From assembly GCF_000516985.1 (NCBI RefSeq), contig NW_006917104.1:124001-188000 (forward strand): a stretch of DNA of 64,000 nt. The letters are read 5' to 3'. Both the position numbers and the translations under genes were made by a program. Below are positions 12,757-23,087 of this stretch, piece by piece (within the stretch, counting starts at the first letter, position 1; each line of letters opens with the position of its first letter). The notes under the pieces were generated by a model. It was not told where the DNA came from. It saw nothing but the letters and a program-made list of their open reading frames with translations, and did not search any database. The stretch comes from Pestalotiopsis fici W106-1. Taxonomy: Eukaryota; Ascomycota; Sordariomycetes; Amphisphaeriales; Sporocadaceae.

Positions 12757-13887
12757 ATGAGTCATAGTCCTCACGGCATCCAAGCAGTTCTTGCACCCCG
12801 CTTGGCGTATGAATTAATGGCGCTCAACCGTCTACTTTCATTGAGATGGCCATTTGCATCTGGTACCAATCAACTTGCCGCAGCTCCAATAGAACTACAA
12901 TCTCAAAGCAACAAGTACCTTCAAGGGCGACGACACTACTCACAGAAGCCGACTGCCGCGACTCACTGCAGCTTAGAGCAGAACCTTACCTATACAGGGC
13001 CAAGGGAGAAGATTTGGCTCCGTGGCGTAGAGCATACACTCCTTCCAATGATTCTATTCAAGGCTCGAGATTTCAAAAAGCCAAACCCTATACTCAACGA
13101 CCCATACGCCGTGCGACGGTTGCAGCAATGTGCTATGGACCTCGAACAGACGCATTTCAAGGTCACTCAAGACGACACGTACATGATATGGATTGCCTAC
13201 AGAGCTAAACGTCTCGATCAGTGGTGCCAGGGGTCTCTAGACGCGCACACAGAGCCAGTGACAGTGCTGCATCTCGGCTGCGGCTGGGATTGCCGGTACT
13301 TGAGAATGAAATTAAATGTTCAAGGTCATGTGAACTGGATTGATCTTGACCAGGCAATGGTCATAAATCTACAGCGTCGATGAATCCAGACTTCCACGAA
13401 CAGCGACTACTCTCTACGGTCCTTGGACGTGACAAGCCAAGGATGGTTCAGTAATATACCAGCGGATTGGCCGACTCTAATAATTGCAGAAGGACTTGTG
13501 CCCTATCTCGAGCCAGACAAGGGACAGGTTCTTCTTCGAGACTTGGTCGAGTATTTTGGTACCACGAACGACAAGGAATTGCGCCAAAATCAACTCATTT
13601 TTGACACCTTGGGTGTTTTATCGATACGACTCACGAGCTAGATTACGGCGCGGCGATCGAGTAAGTCGGCCTTTAGATGCGACATCAATGAGAGAAAGGA
13701 GATTGAGGATATTCACCCAAGACTGCGCCTTGTTGATAGCATACTCTGGAATGAGTACATGACACAACATCCGCCATTCTCTGGCAAATATGGTACCATG
13801 TACTGCCATCTTTCAAAAAGAATATTCAATTCTGGAGGTTTCAATATTAAATCTACTTTATCCAAGGGGCTGGAGCATATTGACTGA
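12757..13887 (+). pseudogene. LCMT/PPM-type O-methyltransferase pseudogene with two in-frame stops
   Basis: A single reading frame from ATG 12757 to a stop at 13885-13887 (376 codons) shows the leucine carboxyl methyltransferase-like fold used by fungal O-methyltransferases: the SAM motif VLHLGCGWDCRYLR, NWIDLDQ for the usual acidic ribose site, DYSLRSLDVTSQGW, PTLIIAEGLVPYLEP, QLIFDTLG, and a late HPRLRLVDS. The frame is broken by TGA at 13381-13383 (codon 209) and TAG at 13639-13641 (codon 295), with homology continuing in the same frame after each. There is no indel. Introns that would skip the stops would be too short or would delete conserved sequence. The N-terminal 80 residues are weakly conserved, so the true start is uncertain. 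It lies between the tyrosinase and the 824-aa gene. Confidence 0.85.
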
Positions 13888-14378
13888 TTTTGCCAGTCAT
13901 TACTGTTTTACAATATGGCCTCTACGCAAACCTCGGCGAGAGTGATCTCCACGGCATTTTGCTCTAAAAATGTTGACAATGCGCGGCCGCAAATCGTCGG
14001 AATCGTGATTAATTACGTCCAAGAAACAATGGCGACACTCGTATTGCCCATCTGGCGCTGACTTGACTGATCAATCGTTTAGACTAATTCTTTGTTTTTT
14101 GTTTACGATGCCTTGAGCATGAATGACAAGTCTTTGTGAGTTTTGGATGTTAGTCATTGTAAACAGGACTTGCTGTTCGATTACACCAAGGGCTTGTGTC
14201 AAACAAAGACAATTCAGCTCCCTCATATTCAAGCATGAAATTAGTATATATATACTCTTGTTTTCTCGTGAACTGAAGAACTGTCAAACATAAACACAGA
14301 CACAAACATCACACCACAGCCCAATCACATAAGCAAACATTCTCAAGTAACGAAACCTTGTCTTGATAGATTCAAATC
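13888..14378. other. Intergenic with TATA-like run before the 824-aa gene
   Basis: 491 nt. An alternating TA run at about 14244-14254 lies roughly 125 bases before the ATG at 14379 and is a plausible TATA element, followed by a C/A-rich leader typical of fungal promoters. No gene seen. Confidence 0.4.
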
Positions 14379-16853
14379 ATGGCAGGAAAAACTCAGGTTG
14401 TTCGGCATGCCCTGATAGGCTTTGGGGCTCGAAATGCTGAGCTTTTAAAGCATGCCGTCATTGCATTTCTTGCACAACGGGATACTTTCAAGGAAATTGG
14501 CCTTCAACTAGAGTTTGACGTATACAGTGATCGAAATGCACCAGCAGCCAGTGAAAAAGCCTACATTTGGGATGAAGCCTGGGCACCGACACAAGATGGC
14601 GCCATACGAACTGCAGCCCCAGTCAGCGCCCCATTGAGAGGAGTAGAAAAAATCCAACCAGACGTGCTCAAGGTTCTCCAAGACGCCGTTAATGTCGATC
14701 TTGCCATCAGGCAAGAGATTCGGTCTAACCGTGCGGCGCTCGAAGGCCAGTACCAGACCATCAACCCGGCAGCACATGCTCTTTTACAAGAAAGCAGTCT
14801 ACCCCTGGGGGATGTAGATGTAACGCAGCCATTTGGTATACGAAGTACCATGGGCGTTGCCCTTCGCCGAGGTGTATGGGATGTTGTCAACTTTGTGAAG
14901 GACAATATACCCGAGATCAGGATTTATTTCCACTGGGACGCACAAGTAACCTTTATCAACTTGTCAGATTCCCAAAAACCGAGGCTCTGGGCCCAAAAAG
15001 ACGGAGATGTGGGCGGCAATCTCGAGGACGGTGACGAAGGCGAGGCTTTTGATTTTGTTCACAATGCTCAAGGTCTGTTAAAAGTCCAGTATTTCGATCC
15101 CGAACCGCTTCAAATCGAGCACCGTGTATTTACAGCGCACCCGAATTTCCAGCTCATGGTACAACAACTAGCCGCAAACGGGTTGCTAAGCAACGCGGGT
15201 CTTCTTCAAGTGGGCTCAAAGATTGGGATTGTTGGCCTAGGTTCATCTGCCTACGACTATGCGTCTATTCTTTTGCGGCTCACTGATATTGTCGAAATAA
15301 CAAACAATGGCTGGCGCATCAACGAGACGAACGCGCGGAGGTGGCCAGGGCTGTTGACGTTTATAAGCCCCAACAATATTGTGAGGCCTCCGCTCCATTT
15401 CCGCACTCGAGGCGATTCGTCCGACATGAGGTGGCCTCCCTTTGAAACGAGATCCTTGATCTCTACGGAGGAACTCCACGCGTTGACGCTGCAGATAAAT
15501 TTCGACTGGACAAGCGTTGCACTTCCACTGCTGCTTGCCAACGTGGCCCTGTTGACAAATAAAGACGTAGACTCGGTAGCTGGACATTATCTGAAATTTC
15601 GCCCGTCAGAGGTGGACGCGTGGGTTCGCATGGCCGAATATCATGAACAAAATCAGCAATACGAGGCCGGCAACGTAACCGAGATGGCCCTTCTTCGACT
15701 GGGCCAGCAATTGCTTACCAATGGCCACGGCTTGGAGGCATATCCGGAGGACGCTGATCGTGTCTTGTCTGCCAAGGCACCCTTGACTCGACGACGAGGA
15801 GCTGCTGCGCGTAAAGCCGCCGCGGAAGAGGTGTCACGGCTCAGACACGCGGCCACGAGTCTCGACTATAGGTTTATCGAGTTTTGGAACTTGATGCAAA
15901 GCTGGAACAAGGCTGCTCCCGTCCCGCTCCAAGACATGATGGCACAACTCTTTGCCTTGGGCGTTGCGCATCATCAACAAGCAAGCACTGATGACTTTAG
16001 TGCCTCGACCACGCACGCGGATAGAGTGGCCGTACGTGATCGAACATATGATGTCATATTTGCTGCGCCAACAAACGGGGTCCGAAGCGAGTGGCAACTT
16101 GATCAAGTTGAATTCCCGTACACTAATGACGGATCCAACATTAAAAGGGCGTACCAAGAGGTCCCGGCGAGGCCCCATTTAAGAACACTCCGCAATCAGG
16201 ATGGCTCAGGAATGAGCACCTCTGAGCGACAGCCAAAGTTGAACAAGGGTCGAACGTGGATAGATTCAGACAACGAACCTATACATGTATTTGACAATGG
16301 CCCAGCAAGCCTGGGGGAGAGATGTTGTTACCCAATGGACGGGCCGCGAGTGCTTGGTGTCAAGGATGCCGACATGGAGAGCTTGGCCACCATTTTCGAC
16401 TGGGCGCCAACGGCCGGGAAAACGTTGGTCGCCGTCAGCGCCCTCCTCGCCCGTGGAAATTCCAAGCCCATTATGGATTTCATGCAATTGTATGAACAGG
16501 GGCTACCGACCCCTGATGTGTTCAATAATGAGACTGCCTTGTTTGCGGCAGCTTGGCGCGAGGTCAATGAAAAGTCTTGCTTTGTGAAAATCATTGTCGA
16601 GTATAACCAGAAACGTCCCATTGTTCACACTTACCTCAGGTATGCTTTCGAGGCCGACGAGCGTGAACAAGCCATAACCCAGATTGATAGAGTGTGCCCC
16701 GGCGCCAGAAGAAAGTGGCAGAGTCTCTTGGGTAGAATCCGAGTCTTTGATCCTATCAGACGCCATCAATTTTATAGGACTCGCCACATGGATTTTACGC
16801 CCGATGAGATGGATACTTTGTGGGCCAGTGTTCTCACCAGAGTAGCCAGCTAG
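14379..16853 (+). CDS. Unplaced 824-aa protein with two Rossmann-like motifs (possible FAD/NAD(P)-binding)
   Basis: Intronless. I do not recognise a named family with certainty. Two nucleotide-binding-like segments are visible: HALIGFGARNAELL near residue 10 and IGIVGLGSSAYDYASILL near residue 282, each with a Gly-rich turn after a hydrophobic strand. This layout resembles two-dinucleotide-binding flavoproteins (FAD/NAD(P)-binding domain type), but the first turn, GFGARN, is not a standard GxGxxG. The middle (residues about 430-530) is helical and Ala/Arg-rich. There is no signal peptide or transmembrane segment, so it is probably cytosolic. It follows the methyltransferase relic on the same strand; a metabolic oxidoreductase is an inference only. 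Confidence 0.85.
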   Translation: MAGKTQVVRHALIGFGARNAELLKHAVIAFLAQRDTFKEIGLQLEFDVYSDRNAPAASEKAYIWDEAWAPTQDGAIRTAAPVSAPLRGVEKIQPDVLKVLQDAVNVDLAIRQEIRSNRAALEGQYQTINPAAHALLQESSLPLGDVDVTQPFGIRSTMGVALRRGVWDVVNFVKDNIPEIRIYFHWDAQVTFINLSDSQKPRLWAQKDGDVGGNLEDGDEGEAFDFVHNAQGLLKVQYFDPEPLQIEHRVFTAHPNFQLMVQQLAANGLLSNAGLLQVGSKIGIVGLGSSAYDYASILLRLTDIVEITNNGWRINETNARRWPGLLTFISPNNIVRPPLHFRTRGDSSDMRWPPFETRSLISTEELHALTLQINFDWTSVALPLLLANVALLTNKDVDSVAGHYLKFRPSEVDAWVRMAEYHEQNQQYEAGNVTEMALLRLGQQLLTNGHGLEAYPEDADRVLSAKAPLTRRRGAAARKAAAEEVSRLRHAATSLDYRFIEFWNLMQSWNKAAPVPLQDMMAQLFALGVAHHQQASTDDFSASTTHADRVAVRDRTYDVIFAAPTNGVRSEWQLDQVEFPYTNDGSNIKRAYQEVPARPHLRTLRNQDGSGMSTSERQPKLNKGRTWIDSDNEPIHVFDNGPASLGERCCYPMDGPRVLGVKDADMESLATIFDWAPTAGKTLVAVSALLARGNSKPIMDFMQLYEQGLPTPDVFNNETALFAAAWREVNEKSCFVKIIVEYNQKRPIVHTYLRYAFEADEREQAITQIDRVCPGARRKWQSLLGRIRVFDPIRRHQFYRTRHMDFTPDEMDTLWASVLTRVAS

Positions 16854-17469
16854 ACATGGCATGGGTGTGAGGAATGTCGGCATGTGAGATAGGTAGGAGC
16901 CCGAATATTGAGTTGAGTTGAAAGTCGCCAGGAGAGAGAATGATCATTCTGTTGTGATGTTTGTCAAGATGATGAATCCAAATGAAAACCAGCAATCGTG
17001 CTTCAAAAGACTGTCAACTACCTAGGGAGTATAGCAACCATCTCCCAAGGTAGCCCCGTAAATCAAGTTGAGCCTTGTGTTGAATAAAGACTTGTGGGGA
17101 GATTCAAGACGGGATCTAGACTAGGTACCTCCTAGGTCATTTACTCCAACTCCACGTTACACGCAAGTGACTCGACTATGGCTATTTCTTATCTGCCCCA
17201 CGCGGGGGAGGTAACGTAAACTGCACAGTTGGCAATTGGTACGATATGCTCTTGTTACCCTTGATCCGTTGCCTAGCAAACCTCCATTAAACACCGTGAC
17301 CACTGTAGCGTGTCCATACACACAACGTCCTTTTGATTTTGTTGGTGTCACAATCACTAGACTTTCCGCAGCAGAGGGAGATTGGGCGACATCAAAGATA
17401 ACCAGGGTTCGTGAGTCAGGTCGCTATATTGCACAAGAATCAAACCTACGCATCACCTCTATCCTTCTC
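16854..17469. other. Intergenic between the 824-aa gene and the DUF885 gene
   Basis: 616 nt. The open frame of the next gene extends back to a TTG at 17236 but has no ATG before 17470 and no family similarity there, so it is treated as leader. Nothing else seen. Confidence 0.5.
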
Positions 17470-19209
17470 ATGACTTCAACCACGGCCATTCCGTTGCGCC
17501 ATGCAGCGAGACCGGGTTCAGCAGAAGAATGGGTGTCGATTGAATCGCCCGTCACTCCAATCGAGGCCGAGTCCGTGGCCGATCGAATCACCCGCATCCA
17601 GGCCGATCTTGCAGAATTGTCTGCATTCTACAAGGTTGATACATCTCCCTTGCGGTATTCGCGATTTCGCAGCTACTACGATGATGAGCTGAGTTCCCTG
17701 AGCCAAGCACCGTTTGAAACCTACACCCAGGATGAAAAGGTAGACTTTATCCTGCTCAAGAATTACCTCTCTCGCGCCCGACGTACAATCGAGCTGGAAA
17801 AGGCACGCGATGAAGAATTCGCTCCCTTGTTTGAGCCATTCGCTGCAGACATAAGAGGCTGGATCGAGGCTCGAATGCGTGTCGACCAAATCGACCCCCA
17901 GGAGGCAGCAACAAGCTTTCACTCGCTGGTGGACAAGGTCATCAAGTGCGAGTCTTTGGCTTCCAATAATGGTGCTCATAGGTACTCCAAGGCGGCAGGT
18001 TATCGCGCAGTCAAGATGATTGCCAAGCTACGGGATCATCTCAAGGAAATGTATGAATTTTACAGTGGCTATGATCCATTGTGGGACTGGTGGATGCGGC
18101 AACCATACTCTGAGCTTGAAACAGCTCTCACCAGCTTCACCAGCACTCTCAACACTGCAATAGTTGGAATCAAACCTGGAGACAATGACGCGATTGTGGG
18201 AGAGCCTATTGGAAAAGAGGGCTTGCTCGCCGAGTTGGAGGCAGAAATGATGCCATATTCACCCGAGGAGCTTGTCCGGATCGCCGAAAAGGAATACGAA
18301 TGGTGCGAGTCGGAGATGATCCGGGCTTCCCAGGAGCTGGGGTTCGGCAGCAACTGGCGTGATGCGCTAGAACACGTCAAGGGCCTCATTGAGCCCCCGG
18401 GATCGCAACCAGTGTTTATCAAATCTTTGGTCGACGATGGGACCAATTACGTCAAAAATCACGACCTTGTCACGATCCCGCGGGTGGCAGAAGAGGCTAT
18501 ACGAATGGTCATGATCCCGCCTCGCCAACAAAAGGTTTCGCCATTCTTTCTCGGCGGGCCTGTTCTCTACGTTTCGTATCCTACAGCCGAAATGGCCCAT
18601 GCCGACAAGATGATGAGTATGCGCGGAAACAATCGTCACTTTTCCAAGGCCACTGCATTCCATGAAATGATTCCTGGTCATCATTTACAGCTCTTTATCG
18701 CCGAAAGATCCAAGCCGCACCGTCAAGTATTCGAGACCCCGTTCTACATTGAAGGCTGGGCGCTCTACTGGGAATTAGTCTTTTGGGCACGTGGTGATTT
18801 CTTCACGAGTCCAGAGGACCGGGTGGGAACATTGTTTTGGCGAATGCATAGATGCGCCCGCATCATTTTCAGTCTCAAGTTCCATCTAGGTCAAATGACA
18901 CCAGCAGAATGTATTGACCTGCTCGTCAACCGGGTTGGACATGAGCGGGCCACAGCTGAAGGCGAGGTGCGACGAAGCTTCAATGGCGAATATGGACCAC
19001 TGTATCAAGCAGGCTATCTGCTGGGAGCTCTCCAACTGTGGAAGCTCCGAAATGAAGTGCTTGAGCGGGGGCTGCTGAAGGAAAAGGATTTTCACGATCG
19101 CATTCTCAAGGCAAACATGATGCCGATTGAGATTTTGCGAGCCTTGCTCCTGGACCAGGAACTGCAAAGAAACTTTGAAAGCAAGTGGCGATTCTATGGT
19201 GACATATAG
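17470..19209 (+). CDS. DUF885-family predicted zinc metallohydrolase
   Basis: 579 aa, intronless, starting at the first in-frame ATG (MTSTTAIPLRHAARPG). The family (Pfam DUF885) is related to metallopeptidases and is recognised by HExxPGHxLQ, seen here as HEMIPGHHLQ (H398, E399, H404), followed by the conserved FYIEGWALYWE with a candidate third ligand E428. YSPEELVRIAEKEYEW and the late YQAGYLLGALQLWKLR segment also fit. There is no signal peptide, so a cytosolic enzyme is likely. Substrate is unknown; a peptide or amide bond is an inference. The next gene is an asparaginase-like hydrolase on the same strand, which would fit a peptide or amino-acid catabolic neighbourhood. Confidence 0.9.
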   Translation: MTSTTAIPLRHAARPGSAEEWVSIESPVTPIEAESVADRITRIQADLAELSAFYKVDTSPLRYSRFRSYYDDELSSLSQAPFETYTQDEKVDFILLKNYLSRARRTIELEKARDEEFAPLFEPFAADIRGWIEARMRVDQIDPQEAATSFHSLVDKVIKCESLASNNGAHRYSKAAGYRAVKMIAKLRDHLKEMYEFYSGYDPLWDWWMRQPYSELETALTSFTSTLNTAIVGIKPGDNDAIVGEPIGKEGLLAELEAEMMPYSPEELVRIAEKEYEWCESEMIRASQELGFGSNWRDALEHVKGLIEPPGSQPVFIKSLVDDGTNYVKNHDLVTIPRVAEEAIRMVMIPPRQQKVSPFFLGGPVLYVSYPTAEMAHADKMMSMRGNNRHFSKATAFHEMIPGHHLQLFIAERSKPHRQVFETPFYIEGWALYWELVFWARGDFFTSPEDRVGTLFWRMHRCARIIFSLKFHLGQMTPAECIDLLVNRVGHERATAEGEVRRSFNGEYGPLYQAGYLLGALQLWKLRNEVLERGLLKEKDFHDRILKANMMPIEILRALLLDQELQRNFESKWRFYGDI

Positions 19210-19746
19210 GGCGGCTTGTAGGGAGAAATTATAGTTTATCTGCTACCAATGCATGCTAGAAGCGCTGATTTACACCCACATGACTCGAATGCGGTCTAAT
19301 ACATTGATGCAACGTACAAGTAAAACGCAAAGGGGAGACAAATGATACCCACTGTAGTCTCTTTGCAATCAGCAGTGTATCAAGAACGAGTACAGTGCTC
19401 ATAGGTATAATACCAAAGGGTTCGGACGTCCTACAGTTTCCCTCCACCTCCCCGCCGACCAGTATCTACAAGAATTCAGCGGAGGAGCCCGAAAGATGAG
19501 TGGATCTTCGGCGATATCGGGCAGCCTAAAGAGGCAGGTGGGTGGGTGTCCATGACCGTTGGCCTTGAGTCGCGGCTCGGGGGCTCCGCTGTGAATAACG
19601 GGGAATGCAAAGACAACGGAGCCGAATTCTTTGCCAAGGGCATATTCAAGAAAGATAATCCTACAAGAGCTCTCTGCAAGACCATTATACACTTTTGGAA
19701 AGATCAAAGGATATTACGTGTGAATAAGCGCAAAGCTACTGTCGAA
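19210..19746. other. Intergenic between the DUF885 and asparaginase genes
   Basis: 537 nt. The asparaginase frame is open upstream of its ATG, from 19546, without another family-like segment. No further gene seen. Confidence 0.5.
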
Positions 19747-21222
19747 ATGGACTTGAAGTCGCAAACCGTATCCGCCTCGCCTCGCTTGATCATTCATGGC
19801 GGTGCTGGCAATATACGGCCCATGTCACCACAGAAATATGCCCAATATCGCGATGCACTACTAAATATCGTAAGCTCACTTAACTGAATGCGACCAATGG
19901 TTTGACGAGATCCATTTACTGACATGCTGCAGATAACCAAAACAAACGCGTACATGACCACTCCTGTATCTCTCAAGCAAGAAGCACGCTCGTCAAGGAC
20001 TGGATGCCCATCAGCTTTAGATATTGCGACGTATGCTGTTGAGTTGCTAGAGAATAACCCATTGTTCAATTCTGGCCACGGTGCTGTATTTACTCGTGAT
20101 GGCATCAACGAGTTGGAGGCATCGGTCATGGTATCAAGTGGTTTTGCAAAGCGAGGCGTCGGGGTGACTGGACTTCGACGAGTCAAGAATCCCATCTTGC
20201 TTGCCCGGAAGATGCTAGAACATGGAGAAGGCGATCTGAGAGGAAAAGCGGATCTTGGATGGGCATCGAGAGACGAGGCTGGAGAAAACTTGGATATTCC
20301 TTCCGCCCAGGGGCATACGCTGGTGCACGGTCCCAGTGCAGAGCTTCTCGCGACAAAATATGGCCTAGATCTGGTAGAGCCAAACTACTTTTTCACGCAG
20401 ACACGATGGGACGAGCATGTACGGGCCCTAGAGCGTGAAAAGTCGGAGCATCAGGTACACACAGAGTCGTGGGCAACAGCTACTTGGAGCGCAGACGAGT
20501 TTCTCCCGCAGGGGACATGTGGTGCAGTGGCACTTGATGCCGATGGAGTCATTTGTTGTGCCACCAGTACCGGCGGCATGACCAATAAGCTGACTGGACG
20601 CATTGGAGATACCCCCTCGATGGGCGCTGGATTCTGGGCGGAGCAATGGGAAGAAGACGGTACCCCGACAATGTCGCCCTCGAGGCGCGCGACTCCGCCA
20701 TGGACAGCTTGGAGAGAGTATCTGGGCGCACAAAGTCCAGTGGTGGAGCTGAGCACTCAACTGAAGAGCATGGTTGCCCAATGCCTCCCTACTCCGTTCA
20801 TCTATCAACCGGTGGCGCAAGACCAAAGGCTAGTAACTACGAGATCTGCGGGCCTCTCTGGAACGGGAAATGGCGACTCGTTTCTTCGCGTGGCGGCCGT
20901 GAGGACTGTTGTCGGTATAGCTCGCTGGACTGGCGTGTCCACTGCCGAGGCACTGAAGCGTGTAGCCGGCCGGAATGGTGAGTTGCAAAGGAGCGCCGGC
21001 GATCGTTGGGGCAAGACGGGGGAGGGCGAAGGAGGTATGATTGGGATCGAGGCAGTCGTCGTGAGAGATGCAGCCAGTGGTGACATTGTCGACATTCGAC
21101 ACGAGATCCTGCAGGACTTTAACTGCGGAGGCATGTTTAGAGCATGGATTGATGAGCACGACCATGCAGTCGTGAGGATATTCGATGGTATCAAGGATGG
21201 CGACTATGCAGTTCATGGTTAG
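19747..21222 (+). CDS. Ntn-hydrolase asparaginase / isoaspartyl peptidase (threonine aspartase-like)
   Basis: 470 aa from exons 19747-19869 and 19933-21222; the intron 19870-19932 (63 nt) is phase 0. The family self-cleaves before a Thr that becomes the N-terminal nucleophile of the beta subunit. Here this is QG-T236-CGAVALD, preceded by a variable linker. Other marks: IIHGGAGN at residue 15, NPLFNSGHGAVFTRDG, the substrate-loop segment TGGMTNKLTGRIGDTP, and LSGTGNGDSFLR. Reaction: hydrolysis of Asn and/or beta-aspartyl bonds, probably cytosolic. The stretch between GAGFWAEQWEE and LSGTGNGDS is long and weakly conserved, as in fungal and animal taspase-like members, so whether this is an asparaginase or a protease-like relative is open. 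Confidence 0.9.
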
Positions 21223-21560
21223 CTTTTTGCCAAAGAGGGTGCGATCCTGCGCGTCATTCAACGTTGGGTTGTAGATTTCAAGCTGATTATTGCAATGGTA
21301 CCGCGGCTGTTGTCATTAATCTTCTTTATTGTGATCGTAAATGCTTTCCTGTTCGCCGCGTGCTGGCTAGTTCCCCCCAAACTCCAGTTGTACAATGGGA
21401 CGTGAGCCAACATCCGAGAACCGTCTATTTTTACAATTTAAACCCCTCCCTATATTGAGTATGTTGACAGACAAATCGAAAACAAAAAGCCTGGCGCGGC
21501 GCGAAAGAGTAGAGTGGCGAGGGAAGTGTTTTGAGGTAACTTTTTTTTTTGTCGAAAAAC
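21223..21560. other. Convergent 3' regions
   Basis: 338 nt between the asparaginase stop (+) and the TIM17 stop (-). A T10 run at 21541-21550 lies just past the TIM17 stop. No gene seen. Confidence 0.5.
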
Positions 21561-22209
21561 TTAGGCCAGGGCCGTCTCGTTGCTGGGTGGAGGCTGAGGG
21601 ACCTGTCAAACAAGGGCAGTTAGTGATACCATTCTCAGTAAAGGAATTTCAATGGTCGTAGAGTGCTGATCGAGGTGGCAATACGCCATGTGAGGCAACT
21701 GTTCGTGGAGACGTACCTCTAACTTTGTGCTTCCTGCCAACATTCTCTGGAAACCGATACCAACACCTTCAATGACAGCAAGCAATACCGCACAACCAAT
21801 GGCACCGTTTCTGGCAGCCTTGTAACCGCCTCTTATGGCCAAAGATCCACCAGTGAAGAAACCTGCAATGATGGCGTTCCAGGGATCCTCTTTCCTGCGG
21901 ACACCCTTGACGGCGCAGTCGAATGTTGAGAAAAGTCCACCCCAGACACCAAAGTTTCCTCCAAGTACGGGAGCTCTGGCCTTGATTGCTGTGATTGCGC
22001 CTATCCGACGTTCGCCGTAAGGACTGTTGCGAAATCCCTTGATACCGTGCCATATTGTGCCGCCGATGGCCTAGAAGCAATACATGTCAGTCGAGTGTAA
22101 ACACGCCCAGGTTCGGAATAGAAATCTCAATGGAACTTACGCCCATGGCAAAGGCACCGCCAAAGTCATTCAGGATGACCCAGGGGCAAGGGTCGCGCGT
22201 GTGATCCAT
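21561..22209 (-). CDS. tim17: TIM17, mitochondrial inner-membrane translocase subunit
   Basis: 154 aa, minus-strand exons 22141-22209, 21717-22070 and 21561-21602; introns of 70 and 114 nt, all phase 0. A core subunit of the TIM23 complex that moves presequence proteins across and into the inner membrane. Sequence marks: [18 protein letters not shown] at the N-terminus, [54 protein letters not shown] and [15 protein letters not shown], which cover the four hydrophobic segments. The conserved Cys pair (C8 and the one in FDCAVKG) is present. Length is normal for Tim17 (about 150-165 aa). The last 14-codon exon encodes a Pro-rich tail as in other fungi. Essential, single-copy housekeeping gene. 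Confidence 0.97.
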
Positions 22210-23087
22210 TTTGATGTTCTTTTAAAGAGGTGAGGATGACGAATGCGAAAAGACAATGAAGTCGACGTCTCCGATATGTGTGATATTAGTGAGACGTTGC
22301 CGATGGGTGTTTTGAGGAGTCGAGAGGTCGAAGCGACTGTCTCGAGCGTATAATACAGAAGCGGTCGTGGAGATTCAGAATGTGATTTAATTCTTGCTGG
22401 TCGCAAATGATGCTCCCCCGGATACGTGATGGAATCGATGGCGTGAAAAAGTTGCGGTGCACTGACCATCCATCAGAGCTAACGGTACGTGGGTACATGC
22501 TTGAATCATCGGCGCATCCGTGCAGTCTGCATTATGTAATGTGGGTCTCTTGTCCCGGGCTTGGCACGTTGCTCCGGAGTCGGGCCACCGCAACGGCGCA
22601 ACCAATGCCCGATCGGTATTTTGTACATCACTTTATATTGATCGCCATGCCCGGAGAGTGTGTCTTGTCCTGTTTCATGCAGGCTCTTTTCCTTATCTTT
22701 ATTTGGCAACACATTTGACGGCAAAGGCAAGCTTCAGAAGTAGATGAACCGTGTAATGGTAAAACTGGCGCTGCCATGTGCTTGAATTCGTCGCAGAAGT
22801 CGGTGGAGGACGTCCTTCATGGAAATACTCAAAAGAAATTTAATGATCCATTAACCAAAAAGTACCAATATTGGTTCAAAAAAGGTTGCCTCCTGATATT
22901 GCTCTCTGTATCGTACATCTGCCTCACTTGTGCTATTGGTATCATTAAGTAATGGATGCAAGCTCAAATTTGACTGCTTTACTCGCTTTCATTCAATTCA
23001 TAGGTATATTTCAGTATCGCATCCAAACCCAAATGCCATCATGATCCCGTATGCAACGCCTGTCCCATGCAAAATTTGTACATGCCA
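22210..23087. other. Intergenic between TIM17 and the second sugar transporter
   Basis: 878 nt: TIM17 promoter and transporter 3' region. Open frames here, for example 22407-22718, have no recognisable domain. Confidence 0.5.

Noticed and set aside
17236..17469. Longer N-terminus for the DUF885 protein
   Set aside because: It would need a TTG start and has no family similarity; the first ATG is at 17470.
20646..20981. Second plus-strand frame inside the asparaginase gene, possibly hinting at a frameshift or missed intron
   Set aside because: The main frame is open throughout, and family motifs lie on both sides in that same frame; the segment is a known variable linker.
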